Made by a program: the position numbers and the translations under genes. From Prevotella sp. (GTDB lineage Bacteria > Bacteroidota > Bacteroidia > Bacteroidales > Bacteroidaceae), in assembly GCA_024680755.1 (NCBI GenBank), contig JAILBT010000006.1, forward strand, positions 1-64,000: 64,000 bases of DNA, read 5' to 3'. Shown one piece after another: positions 50,401-56,169 of this stretch (position 1 is its first letter; every line of letters begins with the position of its first letter). The notes under the pieces were generated by a model. It did no database searches. It was given only the letters and a program-made list of their open reading frames with translations, and had not been told where the DNA came from.

Positions 50401-52710
50401 GGCGGCACCATGCTGGGCTCTGTCTATGGCGGCGGCCGCCTGGGCTCCGTGGGCTACGGCCTCTACCTGGTCGATGAGACGGTCGGCGGCGAGAAGCCCT
50501 ACGGCCAGCTGCGCCCAGACAACGTCAGCGACCGCGGCGACGAGGTGCCAAACTACAAGCGCGGCTATATCACCATCAACATCAGCGGCGGTACCATTGG
50601 CAACGACCGCGAGTACATCTACAATCCCACGGCCGAACAAAAGGCCGCCATACCCTATACCAGCTTCGACAGCCAGAACCGGCTGCTCTACACCAAGGGC
50701 GGCAACGTCTTCACCGGCTGCATGGGCCGGCTGTATGCCCTCGACGGCTCGCTGCTGCTGCAGTGGCCCAAGCTGGGCCACTGCAAGCAGACAGAGCTGA
50801 ACATCAGCGGCGGAACCATCAAGAGCAACGTCTATGGCGGTGCCGAGCTGGGAGCCGTGCAGCAGAACGCCACCGTCAACATCACCGGCGGCACGATAGG
50901 CACAAAGGTAGCCAGCAGCAGCGACCCGAGCCACTACTACTATTACGGCAGTGCCTTTGGCGGCGGCAAGGGCAGCACCGACGCCATCACCTACCCTGCC
51001 GGCACAGACGACGACCAGAAGACCGACATCAGCAAGGCAGGCTCGGTGTACGGCGATGTCGTGGTCAACCTTAACGAGGGAGTAGCCGAGACCGCCCGCG
51101 GCGGTGTGGTTCGCAAGGTGTTCGGCTGCAACGACACGAACGGCTCGCCGCGCGGCACAGCCACGGTCAACGTCTATGCCACGCAGAACGAGGCCAAGGA
51201 GACCATTGCCGACAAATACGCCACCGGCACCAGCCACTACGACATGGAGGCCGTCTATGGCGGCGGCAACTTGGCGGCCTACGAGCCTGCAGCAGCCAAC
51301 AGCGCCACCCACGTCAACATCTACGGCTGCGGCCTGAGCAGCATAGAGACCGTCTATGGCGGCGGCAACGCTGCCGCCACGCCCGCGACCAACGTTGACA
51401 TCTTTGGCACGCACGAGATTGACGAGGTGTTCGGCGGTGGCAACGGCAAGGACAACCTGCCCGACGGCCGTTCCAACCCGGGCGCCAACGTGGGCTACAA
51501 AAACTATACCGTCTATACCGATGAAGGCGGACAGCTCGTGGCCCACGATGCCGGCGATGCCGACACCAAGGCCAAGCGACTGGCCTCGGCATACGCCTAC
51601 GGCACGGGTGCGGCCAACGTGACCATCCACGGCGGCACCGTGCACCGCGTCTATGGCGGATCGAACACGAAGGGCAACGTGCGCATATCGGCCGTGACCA
51701 TGCTTGAAGACGCGAGCGGCTGTGCCTTCTCGGTCGATGAGGCATACGGCGGCGGCAAGAGTGCACCGATGGATGCCGAGGCCAAGCTACAGATGGCCTG
51801 CATACCCGGACTGAAGACGGCATACGGCGGTGCCGAGGATGCCGAGATAGATGGCGACGTGGAGCTGACCATCACCAACGGCACATACGACCGCGTCTTC
51901 GGCGGCAACAACGTGAGCGGACATATCAAGGGGAAGATAACCGTCAACATCGAGGAGACGGGCTGCAAGCCCCTGATCATAGCCCAGCTCTACGGCGGCG
52001 GCAACCAGGCGCCCTACAGCCCCACCACGCCAGCCGGCATGCAGGAAGGCATCACGCTGAACGTGCGCTCGTTCACCAGCATAGGCGAGGTGTATGGCGG
52101 CGGCTATGGCACACCGGCCGAGGTCACTGCCGACACACACGTCAACATCAACGTGAGCGAGGGCAAATATGCCGACAAGACATACGCCTATGCCGACGGC
52201 AAGACCGTCGACGACTATACCGGCAACAAGACCATCAGCTTCACCGAGTATCTGCGCCAGTACGATGCCGCAAGCAACACATGGGGCTTCCAGCTGAACG
52301 CCGACGGCAGCCGGCTGACCACCAACACCGAGGCCACCGTCTATCTGCCTCCGCTCGAGCCGGGCCACATAGGCGGTATCAACAAGGTGTTCGGCGGCGG
52401 CAACGCGGCCAGGGTCGTGGGCAACACCAACGTCAACATCGGCACCGACAGGGGCGACGACGTGTATATGCCCTATCCGCTGACCACGGGCGATGCCATT
52501 CCTGCCGACTGCTACACCCGCAGCGGCGAGGGCACAGCCGGCAGCCCCTACGTCTATACACCCGCGGCAGGCACGGTCGTGGCCGACACCGACTACTACA
52601 AGAAATTCCAGGTCAAGGGTGCCGTCATACGCGACAACGTGTATGGAGGTGGCAACAATGCCGACGTTACGGGCAACAGCAACGTCGTCATCGGCAAACG
52701 GGCTGAATAG
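41410..52710 (+). CDS. Giant secreted GGG-repeat protein (3766 aa), predicted beta-solenoid adhesin
   Basis: Signal peptide LLLTAATLSIAPARA; essentially end-to-end repeats such as GRVYGNTNITMTGGLVRRAIYGGG. Confidence 0.85.
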   Translation: MTRNRFRQRYITHTYLPTLLLTAATLSIAPARAQQESTGVRVMGNVFGAGKGLDNDANAAKVHVGSTVSIASGHVYGHVYGGGEMSSVGNPEETQGEKTEENPFGYATGTARVTIDGTAQIGTDSNCMGEHATGGYVYGSGLGKAGSVYSDRTYVKNTIVTIGGTAKVRGSVFGSGENGHVRHDTRVNIQDDCEIGTELTTYTVTHTETNEQGEEVQVTETINEHEVDADGQGAIIYRGNVYGGGRGVDHTVGDGTHYSLSAGRVYGNTEVNITGGKVFHDVFGGGSLATVGTATYDDNNNITAYTAGTGKATVNISGGIVGYSLNTATWGRNCGFVYGGCRGLAARLTDDAVHMAYVHDTEVTISGTAMIKGSVFGGGANGHVQHDTHVNISGGNIGEPLTDDEAFFDAHGLAATPIFRGNVYAGGRGVDHYGDGDEDLSLTAGRVFGNASLTMTGGHVWHNIYGAGSMASVGTVERDDNNNIDFLNGTWDPNTGHITIDISGGIVGDNTLTGGTISEGITATKDHPGRNNGRVYGAGRGVSAGRSSRMAAMQYVYDTEVNISGTAYIYGAVFGGGENGHVRYDTHVNINGGVIGWPLTADECHYNADGTATNPWRGHVYGGGRGVDPMFHDYAAGHSFTAGRVYGNTNITMTGGLVRRAIYGGGLLASVGNYTMEDADQPDVNIDEDDIQDWHFDESLDENGQPKNKNGVATITISGGYIGNVNTDGTMIAGTALTGTDKPGRPGYNNGHVYGSGCGMVADALEHDEQYSQMGYVYRSVVTIDAPAEPDSVPHIRGSVFGSGENGHVWENTHVTINGGIIGADYDEALDTDQHRFLGNVYGSGRGVDHTEESTAQLTHISRSAGKVAGNTNITINGGEIWNDIYGGGSMASVGDPDENLNDGHHADGQYHTGLATVVVQGTSVVHGSVYGSGRGIASTNPDYQQAAFIKNSDVQILGSAHIYNNVYGGGNAGHVRKNTKVTIGAATGEQQPTIDGSVYGGGAGSTVSASAGAVNHNVEVNILGGTIEKNVYGGGAVANSNLHDQDNTATDNADCKEQCTTTVNLLGGLIKGDAYGGGEGVWNTANGDAVVFGDISVVLDGTRFNITRQDTDEDSTEAQTDSDGNPVLDDDSQPVMKKVQVVKSGRVFGANNLNGSPRGNVTVTVERTEEGNTPRTAADTDDSSRASRSADVPHTYEVAAVYGGGNLASFTTAGRTASVVINNCDVSIREVYGGGNAADVPATSVTVNGAWEIETVFGGGNGNDKYTTDGGTTWALNPGANVGGNATTLLNGGYIHEGYGGSNKKGTITGEVSITAGSNASCPLEVGKIVGAGKSADIEGDVILVMGCMPETKIPVVFAGANNANVYGDVELTVTSGNFGQVFAGNNEGGHIYGHIKLNVEETSCIPLNIDELYACGNLAAYSAYGYDATDGHPLTQAEYDALNTAYATALAAWNELTPEQQAAGTAPVAPRRYADPEVNVISCTSIGQVYGGGYGATAVVYANPTVNINMLPGDHAASIDRDGDGADGNAHALGTIGEVYGGGNAADLYGNTTVNIGTAQTVTLHSRKDDHDNYTETTETVEGARIVGRVFGGGNLAAVHGNTEVNICAVRQTVGDEELIQGVDYTDTDAEGVSINVVTSEEETTGMVFGGGNQADVTGNTAVNMAGGFVYNRIYGGGNIGSIGTITSRTAPESSHTHTGDEACVGGKPDTFATGTGTCTVNVLGGQVGPTGLVMPQDYGYVFGASRGMVENPAVDPDIDFRTYVSDTHVTIGGTAFITGGVYGGSENGRVRHDTHVVIAGGQVGCGKNATEPYDESVFSSNLPPRKAGGGEDEYDDLECASWPYGKVVTKAGKEVTLYLPYDPEATAGDDSDDADPSGSDGHTFYGNVFGGGSGFFPYELKDANGAVTGHEWLESAGLVEGDTYVNITGGHILTSVYGGNELTDVTGTCHVTMTGGTLGVPRTLGQIAAHPVTCYLFGAGKGDQRVHFNQRTNVGTVEVEVSGTARIFGSVFGGGEDGHVLGNTRVTIGNPNNENSPYIGNWGTSYVDGNIFGGGRGFGGDALTAGVVSGNVHIDIRGGHMLGSIYGGGRLGSVGTYLVPPADGRYGTFIPEGKEQNLHGDDVNAPGTTHGHITIAISGGTIGNDHEYLLPKAGDLTPAKAVSTWTEADWTAWKQRKNIPNTLFGTDGRLAHTKGGNVFAGAMGRLYNLDGKSALDHWPDMARARSTQLTVIGGTIKSCVYGGAELGTVGEVVSHTDGETVTQELVGGTDITITGGTIGTVIEDENSVPQYTFGSVFGGGYGSTIEKLMTNNGTVETSPKFTAGLLHAGTTVSLQGGIVRASVYGGGEVASVEGSSSVTVGGTAEVGHDRWVSGDVVRYFGGATMGNVYGGGSGHRNIVRCGKIFRNATVNITGGKIYHNVYGGGAFGTVGDFSYDTRIDPEYGTPKVYGVTGLNTVDTGTATVNITGGIIGTDGNENGIVFGSSRGEVDGNAERDDYGAYTYDTHVTIGTRDDETAGPVVRGSVYGSGENGHTFNNTVVNIHSGIVGIDDDAGDADVTTRGNVYGGGCGTDTYTADGKKLYNPEAGIVRGNATVNVTGGRVVRTVYGGGAMGSVGTFNKANAEYHEAHPDVAVGTPYECTSGGLCTVNISGGRIGPNVMQMPNSYGHVFGAGRGQMHDPAEYVNLETSGFVNATEVTISGTAFVKGSVYGGSESGHVLGDTWVKIQGGQVGCGSNTTEPYDETLWTADADPSLFAECVSWPYEPPYAPYDKFALADGNYPAGAAHENADHGSRTATDGHTFYGNVFGGGSGSTPYAPGAWLPSAGWVKGNTRVDVCGGHVLTSVYGGCEMSNVGTGISGDGGKATVRMSGGTIGVPRTLEQIIAHPVTCYLFGSGKGDQRIFFNKETNVKDVDVEISGGIIYGSVFGGGEDGHVLRDVNMTIKAPDDPEKPAPHIGTLGTSYVDGNVFGGGRGFSGEALTAGNVGGCVTLNIAGGTMLGSVYGGGRLGSVGYGLYLVDETVGGEKPYGQLRPDNVSDRGDEVPNYKRGYITINISGGTIGNDREYIYNPTAEQKAAIPYTSFDSQNRLLYTKGGNVFTGCMGRLYALDGSLLLQWPKLGHCKQTELNISGGTIKSNVYGGAELGAVQQNATVNITGGTIGTKVASSSDPSHYYYYGSAFGGGKGSTDAITYPAGTDDDQKTDISKAGSVYGDVVVNLNEGVAETARGGVVRKVFGCNDTNGSPRGTATVNVYATQNEAKETIADKYATGTSHYDMEAVYGGGNLAAYEPAAANSATHVNIYGCGLSSIETVYGGGNAAATPATNVDIFGTHEIDEVFGGGNGKDNLPDGRSNPGANVGYKNYTVYTDEGGQLVAHDAGDADTKAKRLASAYAYGTGAANVTIHGGTVHRVYGGSNTKGNVRISAVTMLEDASGCAFSVDEAYGGGKSAPMDAEAKLQMACIPGLKTAYGGAEDAEIDGDVELTITNGTYDRVFGGNNVSGHIKGKITVNIEETGCKPLIIAQLYGGGNQAPYSPTTPAGMQEGITLNVRSFTSIGEVYGGGYGTPAEVTADTHVNINVSEGKYADKTYAYADGKTVDDYTGNKTISFTEYLRQYDAASNTWGFQLNADGSRLTTNTEATVYLPPLEPGHIGGINKVFGGGNAARVVGNTNVNIGTDRGDDVYMPYPLTTGDAIPADCYTRSGEGTAGSPYVYTPAAGTVVADTDYYKKFQVKGAVIRDNVYGGGNNADVTGNSNVVIGKRAE

Positions 52711-52767
52711 CACACGGCCGACACAGACATCCCTCCGACTTTTAGGCACATTTTTTAACAACGAATT

Positions 52768-52830
52768 AAAACGAATTACACGAATCAAGGTGAATGACAC
52801 GAATTACACAAATCAAGGTGAATGACACGA
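52768..52830. repeat. 28-bp near-perfect tandem repeat (ACGAATTACACGAATCAAGGTGAATGAC) with partial third copy
   Basis: acgaattacacgaatcaaggtgaatgac / acgaattacacaaatcaaggtgaatgac / acgaattaaaacgactgac. Confidence 0.85.
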
Positions 52831-52889
52831 ATTAAAACGACTGACACGAATGAAAACCTAAATGCAAACTTTCTTTAGTGTCAGTTCCT

Positions 52890-52945
52890 AAGACACGGAA
52901 AAGCACGGATATGTTGTCATATCCGTGCTTTTCCGTGTCTTTGTA
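52890..52945. terminator. Bidirectional terminator-like hairpin, 24-bp perfect stem
   Basis: AAGACACGGAAAAGCACGGATATG-TTGT-CATATCCGTGCTTTTCCGTGTCTT between convergent genes. Confidence 0.8.
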
Positions 52946-52974
52946 TGTAATGTCGCGCCGGCGGCGGTCTGGGC

Positions 52975-54264
52975 TCAGAGGTCCAGCCGGGCACCGATGT
53001 TCAGGTCGAGGAAACCGTTGCTGCCGGTATGTACGTCCATGCCGGTGGCACCGGCGGCCCCCTCGCTCGTGGTGAACTGATAGTCCAGGTCGGCATAGAG
53101 GCTCCAGCGATGGTTCAGCCTGTAGGTGTTCTCCACACCAAGGCCCACGATGGGCGAGCCCGAGTTGGTGGCCCTGTTGCTGACGATGCCGGCGCGGGGA
53201 TAGACGTTGATCTCCCAGCGGCGCTCGTCGTTCAGTCCGGCAAAGAGGTTGTTCAGCTGAAGCATCACGTCGCCGCAGAGCACGACAAAGCCCCCACCCT
53301 CATAGTTCTTGTTGCCCGGTCCGAGCGGCGGCACCCATTCCACGCCGGTGTTCTTCAGCAGGCCATTGTCCCAGCTGGCCTTCAGGCGCAGGGCCAGCTC
53401 TGGTGTGAACCACTTGCCGCCAGCCACGTCTATGCCGAAGGTGGTGCCCTTGGGGAAGGTGTTCATGAAGTTGCTGCCGTAGGGGTTCTGCATTGTCATG
53501 TCCACGCCAAACTGCACAAACCAGCCGCTCTTCTGCCAGCCGCCGTCATGCCCGGCCGCCTTGAAGCCGCGCTGCCCCAGGTCAAGCTGTGCTCCGACGT
53601 TCAGGTCGAAATATCCGTTGCTGTGGTAGTTGGTGCCGGTGGAGGCCCCGCTCTCGCGTCCCACATGCCCGCTGGCCACCATGTTGTAGGCCGCATCGAC
53701 ATAGAGGCTCCAACGTTGTCCTATACGGAAGGTGTTGGTCAGGCCAAGGCCAAGCAGGGGACTGCCCTTGCGCGACCCAAAGTTCCACTCGGCGCCGGCC
53801 CGCGGGTAGAGCGCCAGGGTCCAGAGGCGGTCTCTGTCATAGTCGCAGAACAGCCCATGAACGCTGAACATTATGTCACCGAAGAAGGCCATGTAGCCTC
53901 CGCGGTCCATGTTCACTCCCGGCTCATAGAACGGTGCCAGCCAATTAGCTTGGTCGTTCTCGAAGAGGCGGATGCCGTTCTCCCAGTTCAGCCGGCCGCG
54001 TATGCCCAGCACGGGAGTGAACCATTTGCCCACGGCCACGTCCACGCCGAAGGTCTTGCCATTTGGGAACACGTCGGCAAAGTCGTAGCCGTAGGGTTTC
54101 TGCAGACTCATGTCCAGTCCGAACTGCACGAACCAGTTCTCCGTCCAGAAGCGTTTCCATTCCGACGGCTGGCTGCCAGCGCCGGGCGTGGTCTCCTGTG
54201 TCTGTGCCACTGCCGTTGTCGCGGTGAGAGCTGCGGCGAGCAGCGATGTCAATAGCTTTCCCAT
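52975..54264 (-). CDS. Outer-membrane beta-barrel-like protein with internal tandem duplication
   Basis: Signal peptide ...TTAVAQ; WFVQFGLDMSLQKPYG... and WFVQFGVDMTMQNPYG... halves; terminal NIGARLDL. Confidence 0.75.
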   Translation of the reverse strand: MGKLLTSLLAAALTATTAVAQTQETTPGAGSQPSEWKRFWTENWFVQFGLDMSLQKPYGYDFADVFPNGKTFGVDVAVGKWFTPVLGIRGRLNWENGIRLFENDQANWLAPFYEPGVNMDRGGYMAFFGDIMFSVHGLFCDYDRDRLWTLALYPRAGAEWNFGSRKGSPLLGLGLTNTFRIGQRWSLYVDAAYNMVASGHVGRESGASTGTNYHSNGYFDLNVGAQLDLGQRGFKAAGHDGGWQKSGWFVQFGVDMTMQNPYGSNFMNTFPKGTTFGIDVAGGKWFTPELALRLKASWDNGLLKNTGVEWVPPLGPGNKNYEGGGFVVLCGDVMLQLNNLFAGLNDERRWEINVYPRAGIVSNRATNSGSPIVGLGVENTYRLNHRWSLYADLDYQFTTSEGAAGATGMDVHTGSNGFLDLNIGARLDL

Positions 54265-54318
54265 GTATGTATAGTGTTTTGAAGATTGTTGTCGGTTCGT
54301 AGTGTGTGTAACTATGAT

Positions 54319-54359
54319 ACAGCGGAGCGCCTGTCATGAAATGGCAGATGCTCCGCTGT
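54319..54359 (-). terminator. Hairpin downstream of rplT (possible terminator, no clear T-run)
   Basis: ACAGCGGAGC ... GCTCCGCTGT perfect 10-bp stem with partially paired interior. Confidence 0.45.
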
Positions 54360-54411
54360 CTCTGTGTTGTATATATAAACAGTCTTGCTTTTTCTTGCAG
54401 ACCCTCTATGC

Positions 54412-54756
54412 TCACTTCACCTTTGCGACGATGGCTTTGAAGGCCTCGGGATTGTTCATGGCCAGGTCGGCCAGCACCTTGCGGTTAATCTCGATGCCGG
54501 CCTTCGTCAGGGCACCCATCAGCTGCGAGTAGCTGACACCCTCCATGCGGGCAGCGGCATTGATACGCTGTATCCACAGTGCACGGAAGCTGCGCTTCTT
54601 GTTGCGGCGGTCGCGGTAAGCGTAGGTGAGACCCTTCTCCCAGGTGTTCTTGGCAACGGTCCACACATTCTTGCGGGCTCCGAAATAGCCGCGGGTGAGC
54701 TTCAATATGCGCTTGCGCTTGGCACGCGAAGCGACGTGGTTTACTGATCTTGGCAT
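54412..54756 (-). CDS. rplT: 50S ribosomal protein L20
   Basis: [37 protein letters not shown]. Confidence 0.98.
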   Translation of the reverse strand: MPRSVNHVASRAKRKRILKLTRGYFGARKNVWTVAKNTWEKGLTYAYRDRRNKKRSFRALWIQRINAAARMEGVSYSQLMGALTKAGIEINRKVLADLAMNNPEAFKAIVAKVK

Positions 54757-54816
54757 ATCTTTATGTTCGTATTTTTCTGTTTAACAATGTTTTCTCTGTT
54801 CTCTCGCCGGCTCTGC

Positions 54817-55014
54817 TTATCTCAGGCAGAGCAGGTCGCGCACCTGCTTCATGTTTGTAGTGTCCACAAGGGTCTGGTGCACCAGGTTGCGCTTTTGCTT
54901 CTTGGTCTTCTTTGTCAGGATGTGACTGTGGTAAGCGTGATGACGCTTGATCTTACCCGTTCCGGTGAAGGTGAAACGCTTCTTCGCTCCGGAGTTTGTC
55001 TTTACTTTAGGCAT
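54817..55014 (-). CDS. rpmI: 50S ribosomal protein L35
   Basis: [44 protein letters not shown]. Confidence 0.98.
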   Translation of the reverse strand: MPKVKTNSGAKKRFTFTGTGKIKRHHAYHSHILTKKTKKQKRNLVHQTLVDTTNMKQVRDLLCLR

Positions 55015-55167
55015 TTTGTTTAATTAGTTTAAATTTGTAATGATATTAACGGCGGTGTAGAGCATTTAAACTGGCTCTTGCACCTGATGATTATTCTCTT
55101 GGTTATTGCTTTCTCTGAGTCTCAGACATCTTGACACAGCAGAATCCATCTAAGCAGCTACAGATAT

Positions 55168-55232
55168 ATCCATCTGTCTAAATGTCCATCTGTCTAAATG
55201 TCTAAATGTCCATCTGTCTAAATGTCCGGCTG
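55168..55232. repeat. Tandem repeat (about 16-bp unit tccatctgtctaaatg) between infC and rpmI
   Basis: Direct reading: repeated ccatctgtctaaatgt with a shorter tctaaatg insertion. Confidence 0.85.
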
Positions 55233-55240
55233 TCCAGCAC

Positions 55241-55945
55241 TCAGTTGTTCTTCAGCTTCTCAAGGGCCTCAGCCGATATTTTGGCGTTGGCAAGCAGTCC
55301 GCCTCCGGCGGGCATCTCGGTGTCTATCTCCTTCTCGGCCTCGCGTTGTGTCTGCCCCTCCTCGGCCTCGCGTCGCTCGCGGTCCAGGGCCTGCTGGCTC
55401 TTCTTGGCCGCACCACTCTTCTTGGGCGCTATGTAGAGGAACATCTTCTTACCCTCCAGGCTGGGCATCTTCTCCACCTTGCCCCACTCTTCCAGATCGT
55501 TGGCAAAGCGCAGCAGCAACACCTCGCCCTGCTCCTTGAACAGTATGCTTCGTCCGCGGAAGAAGACGTATGCCCTCACCTTGTTACCGTCGGAGAGGAA
55601 CTCCTGCGCGTGCTTCAACTTGAACTGATAGTCGTGTTCGTCTGTCTGCGGCCCGAAGCGAATCTCTTTCACCTCCTGTTTCACCTGCTTGGCTTTCAGC
55701 TCCTTGGCCCGCTTCTTCTGCTGGTAGAGGAACTTGCTGTAGTCGATGAGCCGACACACCGGCGGTTGCGCGTTGGGCGAAATCTCCACAAGGTCAACGC
55801 CCTGGGCGCGCGCCATGTCAAGCGCCTGTCGTGTGGGCATGACGGTGCTGCCCGTGTCGCTCACGATGCGCACGTCGCGCACGCGTATCTGCTCATTGAT
55901 GCGATACTGCTGTTGCTGCTGATTTTTTCTTTGGTCGTTCTTCAT
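55241..55945 (-). CDS. infC: Translation initiation factor IF-3
   Basis: [61 protein letters not shown]. Confidence 0.97.
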   Translation of the reverse strand: MKNDQRKNQQQQQYRINEQIRVRDVRIVSDTGSTVMPTRQALDMARAQGVDLVEISPNAQPPVCRLIDYSKFLYQQKKRAKELKAKQVKQEVKEIRFGPQTDEHDYQFKLKHAQEFLSDGNKVRAYVFFRGRSILFKEQGEVLLLRFANDLEEWGKVEKMPSLEGKKMFLYIAPKKSGAAKKSQQALDRERREAEEGQTQREAEKEIDTEMPAGGGLLANAKISAEALEKLKNN

Positions 55946-56016
55946 CGACTGCTGTTAGAGGTTCGGTATATCTCGGTTTGGCACAAACGAACGTGCCTTT
56001 CCGACGAAAATCGGCT

Positions 56017-56048
56017 GCAAAGGTAGTGTAATTCCCTGAAACTGCAAA
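56017..56048 (-). promoter_or_regulatory. Promoter for infC (TTTG-N19-TACCTTTGC)
   Basis: Plus strand gcaaaggta 56017-56025, 19 nt, caaa 56045-56048. Confidence 0.75.
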
Positions 56049-56169
56049 ACTTTAGTCAAATATTTTTTTTGCAATCCGTACTTTTTTTCTGTTTCGTTGT
56101 CGTGCCTATGCATTAAGCGGGTGAGTAAGGCTGTGTGCGCGGCAGTTTTCCTCTCTTGTTGTGGCAGGC

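Noticed and set aside
46459-51645. 1728-aa minus-strand ORF opposite the 3766-aa gene
   Set aside because: Antisense of a highly repetitive GC-rich gene; absence of stops follows from repeated GGC/GTC/ACC codons. Product is low-complexity with no signal peptide or recognisable domain.
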